Positions 55,312 through 64,000 of a stretch of 64,000 nucleotides of DNA are shown piece by piece (the stretch's first letter is position 1; each line of letters begins with the position of its first letter). Below the pieces are notes generated by a model, which did no database searches, was not told the origin of the DNA, and saw nothing but the letters and a program-made list of their open reading frames with translations. The position numbers and the translations under genes are program-made. The stretch is from Dipteris shenzhenensis (Eukaryota; Polypodiophyta; Polypodiopsida; Gleicheniales), in assembly GCA_047967505.1 (NCBI GenBank), contig CM106538.1; one strand, 5' to 3'.

Positions 55312-57394
55312 CATTTTGAGTTGGTGGTAATGCTTTTCAAGTCAAGTTAGTTTTTCGGTTGTGCCATTCAAGAGCTTTATACTATACTCGATCTCGGGCA
55401 CGGGGGATCGACTATCCGTTGTGGCTTCATCCAATGCCTTAAGTAATTGATGCACAAGTGTGCTGAGCCGTGTTCTTGTTGTTGAAGGCAAACATCGATT
55501 GGGTCAAGTCTAGGTTTGTCTAGGTTAGGTCAAGGAGGGATTGATGGATACTTGTGCCATGTGGCAGTTGCATGTTTTGCATGGAATGCATGAGAAATTG
55601 GGAGAGATATCATGATTTGTTGAGCTACGACCTCAACAGGCAGAAATTATGGATTTGTTTCCTCGCTGCCCATGCAAACTTCGTCGAGATGATTGGCCCG
55701 TGATGGATACTTAGTGGCGACACTTGCTTTCGTGTGCCCTCCAATGAGTTTTATATTAGTCTTATGGCTTGTTGTAGTAAGCGGTTAAGCTGATTATCCG
55801 AGATGTAGTTCCTTGTAGTACATGGAAAATAGACTTGGTTGTGTCTCTAAAGTTTTGTGTGATTCCATCATCTCTTGCAATACATAGTTGTTTAGATTTG
55901 GAGGTCTTTCATTGCAAGTAGTCAAAAGCTTTTGATCTTATCATTTCTAACAAAGAGGATCGGTGCTGCAAATCTGGAGTCACTAGGTCGAATGGACCTG
56001 TCTTGAAAAAACTCCTTTAGCTAGTGGTCCATTTTGAACTCCAAGGTCTTTTTGAGTCTGTATGGGTTCTTGCATGGTGGTGAGGCTTTGAGAATCAGCT
56101 CGATTCAGTGGTCCTCAGGCCTTTTGGGTGGAAGCATTGGAGGGAGGTTGTCCATTAAGAAGAAGTTCTCGTAACCTTCAAGATGGCCTCCTTGTCTAGA
56201 TTTGTGGGTGCAGGGTTGGCATTGCCGTTAACTTACATGAGCAGCACTGCGTTCCCTTGCGCACTTCTCGCTTCAAGTGAATGGTGAAAACAATTGGCTG
56301 AGTGGGCACCCCTTTGAGCCATTTCATCTTCTTGGTATCGGTGCTTGGTATGTCGAGAACTAGGGCTTGGTTGCTCTTCTTGGTTGTCACTGGTACTAAC
56401 TATATCACTTCATCCCAAAGATGACATCTGCTGATTGTGATGGAGTGCTGCAGAAGGTCGTGTGATTGTTTGGTTTCAAACTCCAAACATACCACTGGAT
56501 ATCTAGTGTGAGCGCCATTACTAAGCTTGCCATTGTCACCTTTTGATTAGCCTTCTCCTTTAGTGCTAGCCTTCGTCATGGCTGAGTCTGCCCTTCACCT
56601 TGGGAGTGCCGACAGAAACTCAGTACGAAGACTTTGTATAAATGGACGATCAAGCATTTGTGGGTGTGTGGATTTGTATGTGTGAGAGCATATGTTTATA
56701 CTATGGTCTACACCCACTATTGGGCGCTGATGACGTCAGTGGGGATGTCATAGTAGCTAGTCCCTGCCTTGCATGATGGAGTTTATTGTTTTCAACCTTA
56801 TGAGTGACTTTCATGAGATTGAAACTGCACTATGTTGTGTTTTTAGAGGATGAGTTTGGCCATGTTCCTGGACTCATCCACAGTGTTGGACTTTCTTACC
56901 GTTCTGATATTTTAGTTTGTATTGCTCGCAGAGCATAATGAACAAGGTATCAGTCCAGAATAACTTTCAATTCTTAAATTTGTCCTAAGTTTCTCTCATG
57001 TGCTTGCAATACTAGCATTCTGTTTTCTAGTTGGATGTGCTTTTTTAAGATTTCAACTGGAGTATGAGCTTCCATATCAGTTTTATTAAGACAAAAACGT
57101 TTTCATGAACAGTTTTTAATCAATAGTGATGCTATTTAAAAATATTGAAGGTGTATCAAGAGTTGTTTTGGATTTGAATTTTCTTAGGTGTGTATGGCTC
57201 TCCTGGGTTATGGGTCTGTTTGGAGATTTTATTCAATGAGGACTGGTAACAATGGATAGGAAACCTGCAAATATTGTTAGATGCAGCAATTTTTCACGAC
57301 ATGCACTGTTTTCCCAACTTTATCAGGTTATCCTATGCAACTACTGTTGGGAATGCATGATTTTCCACTAACGTCAAGTTGTGTGTGCCCACAG

Positions 57395-58549
57395 GCTTAC
57401 GCATGTCTCTCTGATAAGAAGAAACGTGCAAATTTCAACTTTGAAAGGTCCCTTCAAAAACAGTGCAGGCGGTGCTCACAAATAGGTCCTGTCACTCCAG
57501 AGTCAGACAGGTGGTCTGGTCACGGTTGTGCAAGAGAAAGGAAAACAAAGCTGCGAAGACAGAACAGTGTTCCTGATCTAACTCAGGATGATTGGGTGCT
57601 GGATCAAGAGAGATTGAAAGTGTTTAGAGAGAGAGCACGGGCCAGAATGCTTAGTAGCTTGGCTAAGGCATGGAAAGAAAGGGGTTCTAAATCTAAATGG
57701 ATGGGGGAGTTTGATTTAGAAAAAGGAAGGTCTTTTAGCAGGAACTTTGAAAGAAATATATTTCCTACCAAAGGAGAATCAAAAGGCAAAAAGCATTGCC
57801 GACAGCAAGATCTAAATACTGGTCCTCAGAATGTGTATAGGATGTGTGATGTGAAGGCAAAGCCTTCTGTGTCAACTGAAACCATGAGCAATACAATTAG
57901 TGGGTTGCATAACAGGCAGCTTGATTCTATTCCTCAAGGGAACAGCCACAAACCTAACTATGAAATATCAAAACATTATAACAGTTTAGAAGTACTTATA
58001 CAAAAGCTCCGGGCAGAATTGAATGGAAGTACAGACAGTACAAGCAACACAAGATATGTGTGGGAAAATGGTAAACATCAAGATCCTTTAGCTGATGATG
58101 CAGTCAAAACAGACAGCAATTCTGTGAGCACAATGGGAAGTTTCTTGCAAGAAATTGACACAACAGCGCATTGGATGGAAAGATCTCCTAGAGAAGAGGA
58201 TTGTACATCTTTGGGGAAGGTGCACAGCTCAACTGGGGCCTCAGGTATGGCATTTGAAAGCCATATTAAAACTGAAACAGCGGTCGTACAGCAAGAAGAA
58301 ATTTGCAGAGCTCAGCAAAGTATGCCCAAGAAAAAGTATTCGGGCCTTTGTGATACCTCCAAAGAACATTCTTCTGACTTGGAAGAAAATTTTTCAGATC
58401 CTGACCTTTCAAATCATCTGCTGTCCAGTGACCTTTCTTCCAAAATTCTTTCCAGCATAACAAACAGGTTCCATCAAAAAGAAAATGAAAGCCCACTGGG
58501 TTTTTGCAATAGGAATTTACCTGATTGGACATGTAGTCGATGTACAGAG
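57395..58549 (+). CDS. J-domain protein, exon D (end of J domain and long C-terminal region)
   Basis: A 1155-bp exon (385 codons), acceptor TGCCCACAG|GCT, donor ACAGAG|GTACGA. It begins AYACLSDKKKRANFNFERS, the end of J-domain helix III/IV. The remainder is hydrophilic, rich in Ser, Lys, Glu and Asn. A basic segment (ARERKTKLRRQNS) could act in nuclear localisation (inference), and RERARARMLSSLAKAWKERG is a helical stretch. Many plant relatives carry a DUF3444 domain; I do not see one here. A few Cys pairs (CRRCS, CSRCTE) stand out. The open frame extends left to 57281 but upstream of 57395 is intron. Confidence 0.85.
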
Positions 58550-58655
58550 GTACGATATACTTGTGTGCTTTCTCTTTTCTTTCCATGTCTGTTTTCTGAT
58601 GGTATAGTTGAGGATATTTATCTCTTGTTGTTCTCAATTTTGCCAATGCACACAG
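58550..58655 (+). other. Intron 4 (106 bp, phase 0)
   Basis: GTACGATATA to CCAATGCACACAG. Reading through would end at a stop at 58699, 50 codons later, so retention would truncate the protein. Confidence 0.75.
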
Positions 58656-58958
58656 GAAAAACACCAAGAATACAACAGGAATACTGTATCTTCCAATGAA
58701 AGCCAAAATACAGGAGAAAGGTGTGCCTCAGGACTTAGTTCTTCAGTGGCAGACATAATTTTAGAAAGTCTGCTAAAGCAGAGGAATAAAGGAACAAATT
58801 GCTACCAGATTGCAAAGAATAAAGAGCAAATTACCCCATGCCTGAGCACCCTTTGTGAGGAACCCATCTCGCACAGGCAAGTCTGCAGAGGTGACATTCT
58901 TGATATGGAAGAGACAATTCTGCAGACACAAAAAGAGGTGATTCATATACTCGAGTGA
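58656..58958 (+). CDS. J-domain protein, exon E (C-terminal part)
   Basis: Phase-0 exon encoding EKHQEYNRNTVSSNESQNTG, then SSVADIILESLLKQRNKGTN, DMEETILQTQKE and VIHILE, followed by TGA at 58956-58958. Composition matches exon D. An alternative is a further donor at AAAGAG|GTGATT (about 58936), in which case the gene continues and the final six residues are intronic. Without an upstream exon the visible protein is about 612 residues. The neighbourhood holds no other host gene. Confidence 0.65.
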   Translation, partial: EKHQEYNRNTVSSNESQNTGERCASGLSSSVADIILESLLKQRNKGTNCYQIAKNKEQITPCLSTLCEEPISHRQVCRGDILDMEETILQTQKEVIHILE

Positions 58959-59790
58959 CTTAAATTTGCTTTAGAACTGCATTTGCATTCCAATCTGATA
59001 CTTGCACAAGCAATTCGATCCATTTGCTCGACTGTCTTAAAATGTTGTTTTGTGAATCAGATATTTCTTGGCAGGCTTACATGTCAGTCATCTTCATATT
59101 TCCCTGACGTCAATAAGCTCCACTGAATCATATATCCTTTAAACTAAACACTCTTGGGCAAGCTTAATTTTCCTCTTGAAACACTAAATATCATGGCTTC
59201 AATAGAACTCAATTTACACACTGTTAGAAGGGATGTGGAGTGCCTCTTAAATGACCTCTGAGGGTTCCAGTGAATGCACATAAATCTTGTCATCAACTCA
59301 TTTGATACTTATCTAACTAGGTTTATCAAGGTGTATAGAGCCAAAAAAAATCACACATTCAATGCAGCTTGTGTGGACTTTCTAGGGGATCTTATCCAAT
59401 GGAAGTAAGTTGGAAGTGTGGTCACAAATAGGTGAGTGATTTGAGATGACAAGGTAGTCAAGTCATGCTTGTCGAGCTTTGTATTACAAGGAACAGATAC
59501 ATATATAGCTAGCATTAAAAGGATTTAGAGTGGTGCTAGTGTGAAATGGCGAGGGACATTTAAAAATGCATTTTAATTTTAAGACACCAAAACAATGTGT
59601 GCAATTTGCTCTCTTGTAATAGGCGAGTTGACAACTTCCTTCCTCTCTAGCCTATTAACGGCTAGTGAGCGGAATGTATGAACTGTTACAATTGACAGAA
59701 TGGTCATGTGCTTTGTTGTGAGTATGAGTGAGCATGAGGCGTGATTGGGTTGCAATAGTCCCTCCTCAGAAAAGAGTATTTAATTTAGGG
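58959..59790. other. No feature recognised
   Basis: AT-rich sequence downstream of exon E; could contain the 3' UTR or further intron. No retroelement domain seen. Confidence 0.45.
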
Positions 59791-60480
59791 TTACACTTAT
59801 CGCCCTCCACAAGGGAAAGTGCTCGGGCTCAGATGGGTTGACACCCTCCTTTTTCGTTGCTTTTTGGGACATGATTGGGGACTATGTTACCTCAGCTCTG
59901 TAGGGCATTTGGGAGTTTGGTACATGCTTGATTCACTTGCAGGGTCTCATTCATCTTATCTTAAAAGACAGCCTTGGATTTATTAGCTAGGGCACATATC
60001 GATTGGAATAAATCCAAGCTTCTAGGTTAGCGACGAAGATTTGGGGGGCTGATTTTGGTTTTACTTTGATTTAGAGGTTTGCCTCTATCAGATACTTGGG
60101 ATGTTAGGTTGGTGTGGATATCTCTCCTTTGCAGCGATTTGCTTCCGTGTTGGAGAATATCAAGAGAAAACTCCTCTTTTGGAGTTCAGGCAAACTTGAC
60201 CTGGCTTTCAGGGTGGTGGCTGTTAATGAGGTACTGCTGGCCAAACGGTATGGTTTATTTGCTCTTATTGATGACGTTCTAGGGAATACATCACTCAACC
60301 AGAAACTTTCTATGGAGTGGGCTAGATGGCTCGACATACACTGGAGCCAGGGTGGCTTAGTAGACTTTGATCCGCCCCATGCGGAAAGGGAGCCTCAATA
60401 TCATTGATCTAGACTTGCTATGAAGGGCCTTGCTATGCAAGGTGGTGGTCAGGGAGCTTCTCCTAGGATAGGAACCTTGG
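59790..60480 (+). pseudogene. L1-like LINE ORF2 fragment
   Basis: Plus frames: ALHKGKCSGSDGLTPSFFVA and FWDMIGDYVTSAL (RT fingers region). A deletion removes the catalytic YADD part. The reading then resumes with VGVDISPLQRFASVLENIKR, KLLFWSSGKLDLAFRVVAVN and MEWARWLDIHWSQGGLVDFD, the region C-terminal to RT. Several stops. A different LINE lineage from the (CT)n-tailed family. Confidence 0.65.
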
Positions 60481-60587
60481 AAGAATTTTTCATTCGTTGC
60501 ATATAGTCCCGTTCTTCTTCGACGAGTAAGTTTTGGATGTATAGCTCCACGGATGGCACATATCTCAGAATTATAGATGTTCTTTAT

Positions 60588-62762
60588 GGCATGCCAGATA
60601 TGGTCACATGAGCTATGGCAACTTGATGACACTTCAGAAGCATGCTATGGTTGATGCATTGCCTCCTTTGGAGTCACCTTCTCCTCATGCATGTGAGGGT
60701 TGCATTCTTGGCAAGATGCATAGATTTCCTTTTAAGAAGGATGGTGCGGTACGAGCTACTCAAAATTACAGCTCATACACAATGATGTATGCGGTTCCGT
60801 GCGGACACTTGCTTTTGGTGGTTCTCTCTATTATGTTACATTCATAGATGACTTCACCAATTATACATGGGTCTATGGTCTTAAGACAAAATTAAGAAGT
60901 GTTTATGCATTTCAAACACTTTGTGGCTATGGTTGAAAATGAGACAGGACTCAAGGTGCAAACACTTCGCACAGATAGAGGGGGGGAGTATATGTCTCAT
61001 GAGTTTGAGGCATTTTTGAAGGAGAAAGGCATCACACATCAGCTTACAGTGAGGCTTACACCTCAGCAAAGCTGAGCATAAGAATCGTACTCTTATGGAG
61101 ATGGGTAGATGCATGCTTACTAGAAGTTGCCTCACAGGTTTTGGCTCCAAGGCCTCATGTGTGCAAATTATGTTTTGAATCTGGCTCCCACAAAGGCTTT
61201 GAAGACAATCACTCCCTATGAGGCATGGCATGGGAGAAAGTCTTCAATGGATCATTTCAGAGTTTTTGGTTGTGTTGCATATGCCCATCTGCCTATGGAG
61301 TTTCGACAGAAGTTGTCAGATAAGGCACTTAAATGCATTTTTGTTGGGTATAGTGCACAAAGCACAGGCTATCGTCTCTACAATCTTGCTTTTTCATGCA
61401 AGATATTTGTGAGTAGAGATGTTATATTTTCCGAGAATTCAGCACATACACATGCTGAATTTTCTATTCCAGCTTCTTCAGATAATGTTTTTTTGGGGAA
61501 GCTTCCTATAGCATTTGGTTTCCCAGCTGAGGTTCATGTTGAAAATCAGAATTTACAACCTCCTCGTCTTGATCCACATGCCCCGATTCAGCCACATGCT
61601 GATTTTGTACCTGCACAGGGTGTGGATTAAGTTGTCAAGCAAGAGATTCAAGAGATACACGCATCCAAAACAGTTCTAAATTGGTTGCTACAGACTCTCA
61701 GGGAGAGTAGGCTTGAGGTACCTTTGCTTGGTAGGACTCGTAGTGCAGTAAGGCACGCAGGGGGGGCTCTTTCTGTTGAGACAGCTTATGCAAGTGCTCT
61801 TCTTGATGAAGAAGAACCTGACTCTTTTGAGGAAGCCATGGATAATGTGCATTGGATGCATGCCATGCACAATGAATTGCAGTCCATTGAGAAAAATCAG
61901 ACTTGGGATGTTGTGGATTTGCCACCAGGGAAGCATGCCATTGGTACCAAATGGGCTTTCAAAGCCAGATGGGTCCATTGATAGGTACAAGGCAAGGCTG
62001 GTTGCCAAAGGCTATGCACAGAAGAAGGGCATAGATTATGAGGAGACATTTGCTCCTACATCCCGGATGACCACCATCAGGGCAGTTATTGCCATGGCTG
62101 CAAATTTTGTTTGGAATGTCCATCAATTGGACATAAAAACAGCTTTCCTTAATGGGGACTTGCACAAAGAGGTTTATGTCGAATAACCTCCTGAATTTGA
62201 ACTTTCTGGCAATGCACTTCAAGTTTGCAAGCTGAATAAAGCTTTATATGGGCTGAAACAAGCCCCACGTGCATGGTATGCCAAGATTGATGCATTCCTG
62301 GCAAGTAAGGGGTTACATAATAGTCCCACAGAAAGCACCCTCAACATCAAGAAGGATGGGGGGGACATTTTGGTCATCATTCTTTATGTAGATGATATGC
62401 TACTCACAGGGTCAAATGAGGAAATAATTGTAGATTTCAAAGCTGAGTTGAAAGCTGAATTTGGCATGATAGATTTGGGCATGTTAAATTTTTATTTGGG
62501 GATCCAGTTCATACAAGACAAGCGTGGCATCGTTATGTCTCAATCCAAGTATGTGCAAAAGCTCTTGGATAGGTTCAACATGCATGATTGTAAGCCTATA
62601 GCCACTCCCATGGAGTAGGGGCTGAAGCTTACTATGTATGATGCAGGTGAATCAGTGGATGTCACACTTTACAGCCAAGTTGTTGGATGCCTCATCTATT
62701 TGTGCAATACTAGGACCGATATTCAGTATGCAGTATCTCAGGTGAGCAGGTATATTCTAAAA
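60588..62762 (+). pseudogene. copia integrase-RT pseudogene
   Basis: Starts in the GAG-pre-integrase domain (WHARYGHMSYGNLMTLQKHA, then CEGCILGKMHRFPF). Integrase pieces follow: [40 protein letters not shown], then 61127-61630 with ITPYEAWHGRKSSMDHFRVF and LKCIFVGYSAQSTGYRLYN. RT runs from 61850: ARLVAKGYAQKKGIDYEETF, QLDIKTAFLNGDLHKEVYVE and ILYVDDMLLTGSNEE (62389). Stops after VYVE and PME and some frameshifts kill it. It ends abruptly at 62762 before RNase H, where an LTR begins. RT is closely related to 36019-37506. Confidence 0.85.
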
Positions 62763-62764
62763 CC

Positions 62765-63346
62765 AGACTGACTGTGAAAGATAGCTATAGAACAGGATTT
62801 ATGTTCTCAAAAACTCTCCCTCACTCCCTCTCTCTGGAGATGCACTAGGGCCCAGGACAAATTGTCGGGCTGGACCCCCCCGAAGGTCTTTATTCATTTC
62901 AGAAATTCAATACAGAAGTTCAGCTTAAAGCTGTCTCGTAAGTCTCTCTCTCAAAACGTGAAAAATCCCTCTTTTACAAGAGCTTCAAGCCCCATTCAAA
63001 TTGGCAACATGCCACTTGTCTAAAATCTAAAGTAAATCCTATTACAAGCCACTAAGGGCCATTCTGGAGTCTTCAAAACTCTCGGTCACACGAACCGCTT
63101 CCTAGATGCTTGTCAGGCTCCCATTTCGCTTAGGAAAAATAATCCTTGCTAGTACCTGCAACAATTAATTAAAGCGCACCACCATGGTACCCATTAATTG
63201 TTAGCGCTTTGCATGCAAATAACACACTGTGGACTAATCCTAGTCACGGTGGGCGTCCCCACTGAACACATGTGCACTTCTAAACAAATATATATATATA
63301 CAGAGAAAATATATATATATATATATTTTCTCTGGTTGACTGGGAT
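62765..63346 (-). repeat. LTR fragment related to the solo LTR at 2164-3054
   Basis: On the minus strand it starts TGTTGATCCCAGTCAACC (right end 63346) and shares GTGGGGACGCCCACC-type and AAAGACCTTCGG blocks with 2164-3054. It contains (TA)n tracts and the palindrome 63301-63334 near its 5' end. The other limit is uncertain, and no matching TSD was found. Confidence 0.6.
63301..63334. repeat. 34-bp perfect palindrome
   Basis: CAGAGAAAA, an (AT)n core, then TTTTCTCTG; perfectly self-complementary and able to form a cruciform. Confidence 0.85.
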
Positions 63347-63361
63347 CAACACTCTTGATTA

Positions 63362-64000
63362 TAATTAAAGAGCTTTTTTTTTTTTTTGCCGAAAAAACAG
63401 TTCTAATTATATTACTTCGAGAACAAGATACAAGAGGTCAGCTTATAGCTGACGGGCTGCGTTCACAAACCGGACGCAGCCCAAAAGGTAGCATAATAAA
63501 TCATACTCTCACGGAGGAATATGCTGAGTGTGAATGAACAGCCATCGGGGTGGTGAGTAGTGCCACCGAAGGCCCTGCGTAGTCTGCTCGAAGAAGAGGC
63601 TCTGTGAATCCCAAGCCTGGAGGAAGCGTCTCCGCTTCTCCTGACCAGCCCGGGAGTCTCCCTGAATCTGGTCCCACTGGCCTCTGAGGGTATGAATAAT
63701 CTCACTCCAAATCTCCGCCATGATCTGGGCAGTCGATAAGGAGGTGCCACCGAGGATCTGCGCGCAGCGCGAGGTCCAGATGTGCCATCCTGTAATGCTG
63801 CTGATAATCTCCCAGACTGGCTGCCTCTCCCGAACTCCTGTATCAGCCTCTGCTAGGTGCTGTGGGATACCCTCGAGCGGCCCCCACGTCCCCTTTGTGA
63901 TAAGGAAAGTGGGGTCCTGCTGGCATGCCTCGAACAAGTGATGAAGACCAGGTGCGGTGCTGCACCAACAGAACGCGCCCCAAGTGATCACTCCTAGCTC
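63362..64000 (-). mobile_element. 3' end of a poly(A) LINE (continues past the window)
   Basis: On the minus strand the element ends with GAAGTAATATAATTAGAACT, TTTTTTCGGC and a poly(A) run (the T run at about 63374-63387 on +). Upstream, frame 63509-63991 (160 residues) reads GAFCWCSTAPGLHHLFEACQ and WEIISSITGWHIWTSRCAQI, the zinc-binding reverse-transcriptase tail (zf-RVT-like) found at the C-terminus of plant L1-type ORF2. The frame ends at 63509 and looks intact to the window edge, so this may be a young copy. Confidence 0.75.

Larger units (their letters stand above)
53114..55316 (+). mobile_element. copia-derived element with inverted LTRs and TSD CATTT
   Basis: 53119-55311 (2193 bp) is flanked by CATTT (53114-53118 and 55312-55316). 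Its ends are LTRs in opposite orientation: 53119-53375 (reverse) and 55049-55311 (forward). Both outer ends are the same LTR terminus (TGTAGGAT / ATCCTACA). The interior reads on +: a leader with repeated ACATTGAGTCA (53500-53640), a gag start (MVGNNQDLFGILNTP, 53891), a segment related to the 2164-3054 LTR (about 54187-54480), then copia RNase H and a purine tract (GGAGGGGGG) before the right LTR. No primer-binding site follows the left LTR. Protease, integrase and RT are absent. Confidence 0.85.
52800..56600 (-). mobile_element. Fossil Ty3/gypsy protease-RT region, split by a nested element
   Basis: The minus strand right of the insertion has a protease-to-RT stretch. At about 55960-56110 it reads NPYRLKKTLEFKMDH then FFQDRSIRPSDSRFAAPILF. 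At about 55312-55450 it reads VPEIEYSIKLLNGTTEKLT and LEKHYHQLKM, like the RIDDLLDQLNGA-FSK-DLKSGYHQ block. Left of the insertion (52878-53118) it continues with ADIPKIGFRTEKAHYEFMVM. The join at the target site is in register, proving that the element at 53119-55311 inserted into RT. The remainder is eroded. Confidence 0.65.
46485..57394 (+). other. Intron 3 of the J-domain gene (about 10.9 kb, phase 0)
   Basis: Donor GAG|GTAGATTCC, acceptor TGTGTGCCCACAG. It joins VSE to AYACLSDKKKR, contiguous in J domains. It contains copia, gypsy and LINE remnants and a nested element. 46485-47985 and 56600-57394 hold nothing that I recognise. Confidence 0.75.

Noticed and set aside
63280-63340. TA-rich palindrome as a MITE
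   Set aside because: It lies inside an LTR fragment and lacks its own TSD or internal sequence.
1-64000. CRISPR arrays, bacterial operons, tRNA or rRNA genes
   Set aside because: None found; initiator-tRNA-like matches are 12-18-bp primer-binding sites of LTR elements, not tRNA genes.

Overview
This window looks like a large, repeat-dominated nuclear genome of a land plant. The evidence is a spliced plant-type J-domain (HSP40) gene with GT-AG introns, LTR retrotransposons primed by initiator-tRNA-Met (TGGTATCAGAGC sites), chromodomain Ty3/gypsy elements, Ty1/copia elements and LINEs. Gene density is very low and one intron is about 32 kb. This would suit a seed-free vascular plant or gymnosperm with a big genome, but the lineage cannot be fixed from the sequence alone.

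Only one host gene is convincing. It runs on the + strand from at least 14068 to about 58958 in five visible exons: A 14068-14330, B 46256-46307, C 46417-46484, D 57395-58549 and E 58656-58958. Spliced in silico, the phases agree at every junction. Exons A-D together give one complete J domain with an HPD tripeptide, followed by a long, polar, unrecognised C-terminal region. Exon A has no in-frame ATG, so at least one upstream exon is missing from this model. The gene may continue beyond exon E.

Almost everything else is transposable-element debris, much of it inside introns 1 (14331-46255) and 3 (46485-57394). Left of the gene (1-14067) lie a solo LTR with target-site duplication (TSD), a rearranged copia, a roughly 700-bp tandem duplication, and an internally deleted chromovirus inserted in the second copy of that duplication. 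Intron 1 holds a cluster of truncated LINEs with (CT)n tails; a nearly complete minus-strand chromovirus (17960-24906); a retroposed GC-rich sequence with poly(A) and a 15-bp TSD sitting in an old gypsy element; a three-level nest (small non-coding LTR element in copia in LINE); and a 1.26-kb inverted repeat of a small LTR element. Intron 3 holds a degenerate copia RT, an LTR/PBS fragment, more LINE tails, and a copia derivative with inverted LTRs and a 5-bp TSD inserted in a fossil gypsy RT. Downstream (58959-64000) are an L1-like fragment, a copia integrase-RT pseudogene, an LTR fragment with a 34-bp palindrome, and the 3' end of a poly(A) LINE.

The most notable points are the J-domain exons separated by tens of kilobases of nested retroelements, the inverted-LTR copia element with a TSD, the large LTR-element inverted repeat, and a (CT)n-tailed LINE family whose roughly eight copies all lie antisense to the host gene.
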